Shown here piece after piece: positions 5,597-11,247 of a stretch of DNA of 11,247 nucleotides. How positions within the stretch are numbered: the first letter of the stretch is position 1; the number at the start of each line of letters is the position of its first letter. This stretch comes from an uncultured Myxococcales bacterium (GTDB lineage Bacteria; Myxococcota_A; Bradymonadia; UBA7976; UBA1532). The stretch spans positions 1-11,247 of the forward strand of contig CALBMW010000759.1 in the NCBI GenBank assembly GCA_937896275.1, in the 5' to 3' direction. Under the pieces are notes generated by a model, which was not told the DNA's origin, searched no databases, and saw only the letters and a program-made list of their open reading frames with translations. A program made the translations under genes and the position numbers.

Positions 5597-6808
5597 ATGA
5601 GCGGGCTCGTCGGCATGGCCTTGCGCAACTTGGGGCGACGTCGCCTCCGGACCGCGCTCACCGGCTCGATGATCGCGGGCGGCACCGCGCTCGCGGTGCT
5701 GTCGCTGGGCATGAACTTCGGCACCTACGATCACATGATCGACCTGGCCACCCGCAGCTCGGTCGGGCACCTCGAGGCCACGCGCGCCGGCTACGACCGC
5801 AAGCCACGCCTGAACAAGACCCTCGTCGATCCCGCCGCCGCCGAGGCGACCCTGCGCGCGCAGCCGGCGGTGCAGGCGGTGTCGCCGCGCGTCGAGGCCG
5901 GCGGCCTGTTCGCCAAGGACGCGCGTACGATCGGCGGCCTGCTGGTCGGCGTCGATCCAGTCACCGAGGGCTCGGTGACGTCGGTGCCGCGGTCCCTGGG
6001 CGAGGGCGCGTGGCTGCCCACCGCGCGCGGCGTCGACGACCCCATCCCGGCGGTCTTCGACGCGGGCCTTCTGCACCAACTGCGCGCCGCCGTGGGCGAC
6101 GAGGTGAGCTTCGTGGGACAGGCAGCCGACGGCTCGCTGGCCGCGGAGCTGTTCACCGTCTGCGGCGTCACGAAGCTGAAAGACGGCGCCATGGCCTACG
6201 TGCGCCTGGCCGATGCCCGCGACCTGCTGGTGCTGCCCGGGCGCGTCCACCGCCTCGTGGCTCGGGTCGACTCCTTGAGACACGTCGACGAGGTCGTCTT
6301 GGGCGCGCGTCCGGCCGAGGGTGACGTGGTTCAGGGCTGGGACGCGCTGCTGCCCGGTCTTGCCCGCAGCATCGAGGCCGACCGCGCGAGTGGTTGGATC
6401 TTCCTGGCGATCGTCCTGATGGTGGTGCTGCTCGGCGTGGCCAACACGCTGCTGATGGCGGTCTTCGAGCGCACGCATGAGTTCGGCGTGCTGATGGCGT
6501 TGGGCACGCGGCCCCGGCAGATCGTGCTGCTGACCTTGGCCGAGGCGGGCTGGCTCGCCGTCCTTGCCGCCACCGTGGGCGGCATCGCGGGCACGGCGGC
6601 CACCGCCTGGGTCGGGGTCGAGGGGATCCCCTTGGGGGACATGACCATCGAGTACGGCGGCGTCACCATCGACCGGATGATCGCCGTCAACAGCATGCTG
6701 GGCAGCGTCGGCGTGCCCGCGGTGGTCGCGATGTGCGCCCTGTTGGCGGCGGCGGTGCCGGCCTGGCGCGCCGCGCGGCTGCACCCGACAGAGGCGCTGC
6801 GCGCGTGA
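5597..6808 (+). CDS. ABC transporter permease, FtsX/MacB/LolCE type (first subunit)
   Basis: The product has 403 residues from ATG 5597 (404 from GTG 5594). It shows the four-helix MacB/LolE topology. A basic N-terminus (L-R-N-L-G-R-R-R-L-R-T) precedes helix 1 at about 20-40, then comes a periplasmic domain of some 220 residues, then three C-terminal helices: one starting G-W-I-F-L-A-I-V-L-M-V-V, a second after I-V-L-L-T-L-A-E-A-G-W, and a third starting V-P-A-V-V-A-M-C. Between the first two of these lies the family's cytoplasmic coupling motif H-E-F-G-V-L-M-A-L-G-T-R-P. The end P-A-W-R-A-A-R-L-x-P-x-E-A-L-R-A is also typical. This class uses mechanotransmission to lift lipoproteins, peptides or lipids from the inner membrane rather than moving solutes through a pore. 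The GAGGTGAT at 5591-5598 matches the anti-Shine-Dalgarno but overlaps the start, so initiation probably relies on coupling to the stop at 5590-5592. Confidence 0.94.
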   Translation: MSGLVGMALRNLGRRRLRTALTGSMIAGGTALAVLSLGMNFGTYDHMIDLATRSSVGHLEATRAGYDRKPRLNKTLVDPAAAEATLRAQPAVQAVSPRVEAGGLFAKDARTIGGLLVGVDPVTEGSVTSVPRSLGEGAWLPTARGVDDPIPAVFDAGLLHQLRAAVGDEVSFVGQAADGSLAAELFTVCGVTKLKDGAMAYVRLADARDLLVLPGRVHRLVARVDSLRHVDEVVLGARPAEGDVVQGWDALLPGLARSIEADRASGWIFLAIVLMVVLLGVANTLLMAVFERTHEFGVLMALGTRPRQIVLLTLAEAGWLAVLAATVGGIAGTAATAWVGVEGIPLGDMTIEYGGVTIDRMIAVNSMLGSVGVPAVVAMCALLAAAVPAWRAARLHPTEALRA

Positions 6809-8013
6809 GCGACGCGACCCGCACCGCCTGGCGCCTCGCGTGGCGCAATGTGTGGCGCAACCCCCGCCGCACGCTCATCACCTGCGCCGCCATCGCCCTC
6901 GGGATGCTGGCGATGCTGCTGATGCAGGGCCTCGTGCGCGGGATGGGCGCCCGCCTGGTCGAGACGCTGACCGACTCCTGGTTGGCCGACGGCCACATCA
7001 TGGCCGAAGGCTACCGCGCCGCGCCGGACGTCGAGATCCGCATCCCCGACGGCGACGCGCTCCTCGCCCGCGTCCGCGCGACCCCTGGGGTGCGCGCCGC
7101 GAGCGGGCGTGCGCTGGGCCCGGGCATGGTCGCGATCGGTGATCGCAGCGCCGCGGTACAGGTCGTCGGGGTCGACTTCGAGGCGGAGCGCGGGGTCACC
7201 ACGTGGGAGGACGGCCTCGTCGCCGGCGCCTGGCCGACCGATGATCGCGACGTGCTGGTGGGGCACGACCTGGCCGACGAGCTCGACCTCGAGGTGGGGG
7301 GGCCGCTCGTGCTGACCGCGGCCCACGTGGTCACGGGCGAGCTCGACAGCGTCCGGCTGCGCGTGGCGGGCCTGCTGCGGGTCGGCGATCCCCGACTGGA
7401 CCGCGCCGCGGCCATCGTGCCCTTGGCCCGCGCCCGCGCCGTGCTGGGGCTCGGCGACGGGCTGCACGCGGTCGCGGTGCGCGTCGACGATCCGGCGGTG
7501 CTGGAGAGCCTGGGCGGCCCCGGCCTCGAGGTGGCCCCCTGGCGCACGCTGGCCCCCGTCGTGGAGCAAATGGAGAACCTGCAGGGCGTCTCCTTCGGCA
7601 TGATGCTCGGCATCGTGGGGGTCATCCTCGCGCTGGGCATCCTCAACACGCTGACGATGGCGCTGATCGATCGCCTGCCCGAGTTCGGCATCCTGCGCGC
7701 GCTCGGCACGCGGCCCGGCCGGCTGGTGCAGATGATCCTGTTCGAGGCCCTGCACCTGGGGCTGGTGGGGGTGGCGCTGGGCCTGCTCCTCACCGCGCCG
7801 ATCTACGCGTGGGCGGCGACCTCGGGCATCCCCATGCCGGGCGTCGAGATGGGCGGCGTGGAGTTCACTCACCCGCTGCGGGCCGATCTCGAGTGGGGCG
7901 AGGTGCTGGGGCTGGCCGCGAGCATGGTCGCGCTGACCGTGGCGGTGGCCGGCATCACAGCGGCGCGGGCCGCGCGGGTGCGACCGGTCGATGCGCTGAG
8001 GAGGTCGTCGTGA
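6805..8013 (+). CDS. ABC transporter permease, FtsX/MacB/LolCE type (second subunit)
   Basis: The 402-residue protein is a diverged paralogue of the preceding permease. It opens with the family motif A-W-R-N-V-W-R-N-P-R-R-T-L, then helix 1 (about 24-45), a periplasmic domain of some 220 residues, and three C-terminal helices (starting near G-M-M-L-G-I-V-G-V-I, L-F-E-A-L-H-L-G-L and L-G-L-A-A-S-M-V). The coupling segment P-E-F-G-I-L-R-A-L-G-T-R-P and the G-I-P-M-P-G-V-E region line up with H-E-F-G-V-L-M-A-L-G-T-R-P and G-I-P-L-G-D-M-T in the first permease. Two unequal subunits suggest a heterodimer, as LolC and LolE form. GTG at 6805 overlaps the previous TGA (GTGA), with GAGG at 6791-6794. 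I exclude the in-frame extension upstream of it. The first subunit could instead homodimerise, but equal lengths and tight coupling favour a pair. Confidence 0.94.
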   Translation: MSDATRTAWRLAWRNVWRNPRRTLITCAAIALGMLAMLLMQGLVRGMGARLVETLTDSWLADGHIMAEGYRAAPDVEIRIPDGDALLARVRATPGVRAASGRALGPGMVAIGDRSAAVQVVGVDFEAERGVTTWEDGLVAGAWPTDDRDVLVGHDLADELDLEVGGPLVLTAAHVVTGELDSVRLRVAGLLRVGDPRLDRAAAIVPLARARAVLGLGDGLHAVAVRVDDPAVLESLGGPGLEVAPWRTLAPVVEQMENLQGVSFGMMLGIVGVILALGILNTLTMALIDRLPEFGILRALGTRPGRLVQMILFEALHLGLVGVALGLLLTAPIYAWAATSGIPMPGVEMGGVEFTHPLRADLEWGEVLGLAASMVALTVAVAGITAARAARVRPVDALRRSS

Positions 8014-8699
8014 GCGTGGTGAGCCTGCGGGGCGCGACCCGCTATTACGAAACCAAGGCGGGCATCGTCCGGGCCCTCGACGGGGTGACCTTCGACATCG
8101 ACCGCGGCGACTTCATGGTCGTCGCGGGGCCCTCCGGATCGGGCAAGACCACGCTGGTCAACCTCATCGGCGCGCTCGACAAGCCCACGAGCGGCGTGGT
8201 GTCCATCGATGGGCGATCGCTGGCCGACCTCGACGGCAAAGCGCTGGCGGATCTGCGGCGAGACCGCATCGGCTTCGTCTTCCAGGCCTACAACCTGGTG
8301 CCGGTGCTCACCGCGATCGAGAACGTGGAGTACGTGATGCTGTTGCAGGGCGTCCCGGCCGCCGAGCGGCGTTCGCGCGCCGCCGAGATGCTGGGCGAGG
8401 TCGGGTTGGGCGACCTCCTCGACCGGCGGCCGGACGCGCTGAGCGGCGGACAGCAGCAGCGCGTCGCGGTGGCGCGGGCCCTCGTGGCGCGGCCGGCCCT
8501 GGTGCTGGCCGACGAGCCCACCGCCAACCTGGACAGCGCGGCGAGCGAGGCGTTGATGGATCTGATGGCGACCCTCAACGAGCGCCACCGGACGACCTTC
8601 GTCTTCTGCACCCACGACCCCGCGCTGATGGCGCGCGCCCGGCGGCTGATGCGGCTCCGCGACGGTCGCGTGGAGTCCGACGAGCGGATCGCCCGATGA
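8010..8699 (+). CDS. ABC transporter ATPase, LolD/MacB type
   Basis: The 229-residue nucleotide-binding subunit is complete. The A-loop aromatic is Y12/Y13; Walker A is G-P-S-G-S-G-K-T-T (40-48); the Q-loop is F-V-F-Q92-A-Y-N-L-V-P, with the Y-N-L-V-P sequence typical of the LolD/MacB/FtsE branch; the signature is L-S-G-G-Q (144-148); Walker B is L-V-L-A-D-E (164-169); the D-loop follows at A-N-L-D; and the switch His is H202 (C-T-H-D-P). All catalytic residues are present, so it should be active and power the two permeases at the cytoplasmic face. It has no fused permease, unlike MacB. The start is GTG at 8010, overlapping the permease stop (GTGA), with GAGGAGG at 7998-8004 five bases upstream. 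Its own TGA overlaps the next ATG. Confidence 0.97.
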   Translation: MSVVSLRGATRYYETKAGIVRALDGVTFDIDRGDFMVVAGPSGSGKTTLVNLIGALDKPTSGVVSIDGRSLADLDGKALADLRRDRIGFVFQAYNLVPVLTAIENVEYVMLLQGVPAAERRSRAAEMLGEVGLGDLLDRRPDALSGGQQQRVAVARALVARPALVLADEPTANLDSAASEALMDLMATLNERHRTTFVFCTHDPALMARARRLMRLRDGRVESDERIAR

Positions 8700-9829
8700 G
8701 ACGCGCGGCCCTGGCGCTGGCGATGGTCGGGGCCACGCCGGCCCACGCGCTGTGGGCCAAGCAGGGCGAGGCCGCCGGCGCCGCGTTGGATGGCAGCGTG
8801 CGCAGCTTCGGGCTGATCAGTCGTGACGCGGATCTGGACACGGGCGCGTCGTTGCACCGCCTGCGGCTGACCCTCGACGGCTGGGTGGGGCAGCACCTCA
8901 GCTGGCAGGTGGCTGGCGAGGGCGTGGTGCAGGTAGGCCAGACCGTCGCCCCTGCGCTCGCGCCCGCCACGGCCTTGCGGCTGATCGATCTGGGCGGCGC
9001 GCACGCGGGCGACGACTACGCCCTGCGGCCGGACCTCGATCGCGCCTACGCGGGCGCCAAGCTCGGCTCGGTCGAGCTGCGCGCCGGTCGCCAGGCCATC
9101 GGCCACGGCAGCGCGCGGGCCTTGCCGTCGGGCGACATCTTCGCGCCCTTCCCGGGCTTCGCGCTCGACACCGAGTACAAGCGTGGAGTGGACGCCGGGC
9201 GCGTCATCGTGACGCTGGGTCCGTTGAGCGAGGTCGAGGCCCTGGCCGTCGCCCGGCAGGACGACGCGGCGCGGGGGCTGTTCCTGGCGCGGGCGCGGAC
9301 GCAGGTGTGGGGCGTGGACGTCTCGGGGTTCGCGGGCTCGACCTACCGCGAGGCGACCCTCGCGCTTGATCTGCAGGGAGATCTGGGAGGCGCGGGGTGG
9401 TACGTGGACGCGCTGGATCGTCCGAGTCTGGGGTTCGCGGGCGTCCGCGCCACCGCCGGGGCGAGCTATCGCTTCGACGTGGACGTCACCCTGACCGGCG
9501 AGGCGCACCTGGACGGCGGTGGGGCGACCTCGAGATCGGGCTACGCCGCGGCCGCCGAGCGCCTGGGGGCGGCGGAGGGCGAGAGCTTCCTGCGCGCCCG
9601 TGGCTACGGCGCGCTGCTCGCGGACTACCCGCTGACGCCGCTGCTGACGGTCGGCCTGGGGTGGTTTCAGAATCTGGTCGATGGCTCGGTCCTCCTGAGC
9701 CCGGCGCTGCGCTGGGACGTCGGGCAGGAGACGGTGATCGACCTCGGGGCGCTGTGGGCGCTGGGTGACGAGGACGCCGAGTTCCGCGATGCCGTGATCG
9801 TGCACGGTGACCTGCGGGTCTACTTCTGA
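8696..9829 (+). CDS. Outer-membrane beta-barrel protein, DUF1302/porin-like
   Basis: The 377-residue protein has a signal peptide (M-R-R, Ala/Leu core, P-A-H-A cut after residue 18) and ends L-R-V-Y-F, the C-terminal aromatic beta-signal for BAM-assisted insertion. Between them are many alternating hydrophobic/polar strands separated by Gly/Asp-rich turns. The block R-A-G-R-Q-A-I-G-H-G-S followed by L-P-S-G-D-I-F-A-P-F recalls the GRQ-x-I-x-x-G ... D-x-F-x-P motif of DUF1302, alginate-export and related barrels; I regard this as likeness rather than proven membership. It is the last gene of the TetR operon, joined by an ATGA overlap, so it probably accepts or passes on the cargo of the LolA-like/ABC proteins at the outer membrane. 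The Shine-Dalgarno (GAGCGGA, 8682-8688) is weak, consistent with coupling. No plug or POTRA domain is visible. Confidence 0.85.
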   Translation: MRRAALALAMVGATPAHALWAKQGEAAGAALDGSVRSFGLISRDADLDTGASLHRLRLTLDGWVGQHLSWQVAGEGVVQVGQTVAPALAPATALRLIDLGGAHAGDDYALRPDLDRAYAGAKLGSVELRAGRQAIGHGSARALPSGDIFAPFPGFALDTEYKRGVDAGRVIVTLGPLSEVEALAVARQDDAARGLFLARARTQVWGVDVSGFAGSTYREATLALDLQGDLGGAGWYVDALDRPSLGFAGVRATAGASYRFDVDVTLTGEAHLDGGGATSRSGYAAAAERLGAAEGESFLRARGYGALLADYPLTPLLTVGLGWFQNLVDGSVLLSPALRWDVGQETVIDLGALWALGDEDAEFRDAVIVHGDLRVYF

Positions 9830-9995
9830 CACGGGGCAGGCGCTCGTCTGCGCGAGTTCAGTGAGACCTGCCGGTCCCATGAGACCTGGATCGGACACGC
9901 GCGCGGCCGAAGATCTCTTTAGTTTCAGCCAATTCGGGCCGGATCGGTTCTTGCGACGGGGGGAGGAGACCTCACGCCGCCCTCGGGGAGATGCC
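9830..9995. promoter_or_regulatory. Intergenic region upstream of the metallopeptidase gene
   Basis: The first 60 bases after the operon carry TGAGACCTG twice (9862-9870 and 9880-9888). The second overlaps the imperfect palindrome GGTCCCATGAGACC, which has one mismatch. GAGACCT recurs at 9966-9972. A less GC-rich stretch at about 9909-9935 probably marks a promoter, but no clear -35/-10 pair stands out. CGGCCGAA (9904-9911) and TTCGGGCCG (9933-9941) can pair with one bulged G around an AT-rich loop; without a T-tract it is not a canonical terminator. Confidence 0.4.
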
Positions 9996-11247
9996 GTGCG
10001 CCCGATCATCACCACCGCCGTCACAGCCCTGCTCGCGACAGCCTGCGCCGACGCGCAGCTCGACGGTCACCCCGAGGGCATCCGCGAGCGAGGCGACGCC
10101 CACGCCTCGGAGCTGATGTACCTGCGCACGGCCGACGAGGTGCTCGCCGCGACCGGCGGTGACACGGCGTTGGCGCCCGCGCAGGCCTTCCACGGCGTCG
10201 ACCTGATGTGGACGCTGCGTGACGCGCAGTCGCTCGCCTTCGAGTATCAGGTGCGCCGCGCCGACGGCACCTGGAGCGGCTGGCAGACGGGCGCGCTCGA
10301 CGAGGGCTTTGGGCGCTTCCGCGCCGCACGCCTGACGCTCGACGGGCCCGCGACCGCGTTGCGCCTGCGCGGGTCCGTCGACGCCGAGTTCGCCCGCCTC
10401 GAGTTCTTCGCGCAGCGCGCACCCGAGGGCGCCGCGGGCTTCGACGACGACTTCCACGGGGGCGAGGGGCCGGGCGACGAGACCAGCTTCGACTTCGAGG
10501 AGAAGGCGGCCCGCAGTGGCCAGTGGGCGTTGCCGGCCAGCGTCCTGGCGGCCGGCGCGCGACAGCACGTGTCCTACACCGGCGCGCCCGCGTGGAACGG
10601 CGGGCGGAACTGCAGCGGCGGCTTCACCGCGGGGGCCGGCGCGCTGGGGGACTACCTCGTCGCGAACTTCGCGGGCGCGCGGTACTTCCAGGGCTACAAC
10701 TGCCGCCAGATCGGCGGCAGCAGCAGCATGTCGGTGCACGGCACCGGGCGGGCGATCGACGTCTTCGTGCCGCTCGACGGGGGCGCCGCCGACAACGACC
10801 TGGGCGATCCCGTCGCCAACTGGCTGGTCGAGCACGCCGAGGAGATCGGGGTGCAGCTCATCATCTGGGACCGCACCATCTGGAACCCCAGCCGCTCGGA
10901 CCAGGCGCGCTACTACTCGGGCGACCACCCGCACCACGACCACCTGCACATCGAGCTGACGCCCGCGGCGTCCCGGCGCGAGACGCCTTTCTTCGGAGGC
11001 GGCGTGCAGCCCCCGCCCCCCTCGGGCGGTGGCAGCTCGGCGCACGCCAGTTGCCAGAGCCAGACGCTCGGCCGCGCGGTGGAGCACGGCCAGTGCGTCC
11101 AGATGAGCTACGAGCATTGCGGCGGCACCTGCCAGTGGGCCATTTGCGGGGACGGCGCCTGGCTGTGCGCCGACCGCGGCGACTGTGCCGTGGAGTTCGG
11201 CAACCCCGCCTGCGGCGCCGCGCCGGCTCCGACGCCCAGCCCGGCCC
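9996..11247 (+). CDS. Secreted LAS/M15-like metallopeptidase with Cys-rich tail (3' end missing)
   Basis: The frame is open from GTG 9996 to the right edge (417 codons). GGGGAG (9985-9990) lies five bases upstream. The leader MRPIITTAVTALLATAC gives either a lipoprotein (Cys17, imperfect lipobox A-T-A-C) or a signal cut after A-D-A. Residues about 65-145 form a beta-rich module (F-H-G-V-D-L-M-W ... D-G-T-W-S-G-W-Q-T ... T-A-L-R-L-R) like the one preceding the catalytic domain in some PGRP-type amidases. The catalytic part (about 195-325) resembles the ARB-07466/VldE and M15 group: S-V-H248-G-T-G-R-A-I-D255 supplies two zinc ligands and D315-H316-L-H318-I-E the third ligand and base region. 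Cys at about 207 and 236 may pair. A Pro/Gly/Ser linker (about 330-350) leads to a domain with at least eight Cys. The likely role is cleavage of a peptidoglycan peptide bond or another short peptide target outside the cytoplasm. The end and any further domains are unseen. Confidence 0.88.
   Translation, partial: MRPIITTAVTALLATACADAQLDGHPEGIRERGDAHASELMYLRTADEVLAATGGDTALAPAQAFHGVDLMWTLRDAQSLAFEYQVRRADGTWSGWQTGALDEGFGRFRAARLTLDGPATALRLRGSVDAEFARLEFFAQRAPEGAAGFDDDFHGGEGPGDETSFDFEEKAARSGQWALPASVLAAGARQHVSYTGAPAWNGGRNCSGGFTAGAGALGDYLVANFAGARYFQGYNCRQIGGSSSMSVHGTGRAIDVFVPLDGGAADNDLGDPVANWLVEHAEEIGVQLIIWDRTIWNPSRSDQARYYSGDHPHHDHLHIELTPAASRRETPFFGGGVQPPPPSGGGSSAHASCQSQTLGRAVEHGQCVQMSYEHCGGTCQWAICGDGAWLCADRGDCAVEFGNPACGAAPAPTPSPA

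Noticed and set aside
5540..7872. Minus-strand frames (5540-6784 and 6331-7872) opposite the permeases
   Set aside because: His/Gln/Arg-rich mirror translations of the permease genes, with no signal, domain or ribosome site.
4165..9829. Operon as a classical MacAB-TolC drug efflux system
   Set aside because: There is no MacA-type membrane-fusion protein, the ATPase is not fused to a permease, and the outer-membrane protein is a barrel without TolC-like helical repeats.
8288..10024. Minus-strand frame of 578 codons across the ATPase, barrel and spacer
   Set aside because: Long stop-free antisense frames are expected in very GC-rich DNA. It is Arg/Gln/Gly-rich without motifs, while the plus-strand genes have complete catalytic motifs and overlapping start/stop codons.
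9972..11117. Minus-strand frame of 381 codons opposite the metallopeptidase
   Set aside because: The plus-strand frame carries a leader, a zinc-site signature and a Cys-rich tail. The minus frame is a low-complexity shadow.
1..11247. Mobile element or phage material
   Set aside because: No transposase, integrase, terminal repeats or tRNA-adjacent attachment site was seen, and codon usage looks even across the genes.

Overview
The window is very GC-rich (roughly 70% by eye) with strong G/C preference at codon third positions, frequent GTG starts, several predicted lipoproteins, a Pro-rich linker followed by a Cys-rich tail, and a large outer-membrane/periplasmic gene content. This suggests a Gram-negative, didermic bacterium, most likely a myxobacterial-type deltaproteobacterium (Myxococcota). 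That assignment is inference from composition and gene style; no rRNA or tRNA is present.

Layout. (1) Positions 1-118 hold the start of a minus-strand lipoprotein gene that leaves the window. (2) A 230-bp, partly AT-rich divergent spacer leads to a plus-strand gene (349-1746) for an orphan, mostly disordered, coiled-coil-ending protein. (3) A convergent spacer (1747-1987) carries a nested stem-loop and an 8-bp tandem repeat. (4) A minus-strand cluster, 4123 down to 1988, encodes an LPP20-like lipoprotein, a TlpA-like thioredoxin-fold protein whose GTG start overlaps the previous stop, and a two-CBS-domain protein. (5) A 111-bp divergent control region with a TTGACA promoter and a TetR-type operator leads to a tight six-gene plus-strand operon (4235-9829): TetR regulator, LolA-like periplasmic carrier, two paralogous FtsX/LolCE-type permeases, a LolD/MacB-type ATPase, and an outer-membrane beta-barrel. 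(6) After a 166-bp spacer with repeated GAGACCT words, a secreted LAS/M15-like metallopeptidase gene (9996 to the right edge) begins and runs out of the window.

The centre of interest is the TetR operon. Its parts form a possible complete route across the envelope: ATPase and heterodimeric permease in the inner membrane, a LolA-fold carrier in the periplasm, and a beta-barrel in the outer membrane. The layout is reminiscent of LolCDE-LolA lipoprotein sorting, and of clusters that pair a LolA-fold protein and a DUF1302-like barrel with an RND/MMPL pump, but here with an ABC transporter and a dedicated TetR switch. The substrate is unknown; a lipid, lipoprotein or hydrophobic compound is the reasonable guess. 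Four of the five junctions in the operon are 4-base stop/start overlaps, so translation is probably coupled throughout.
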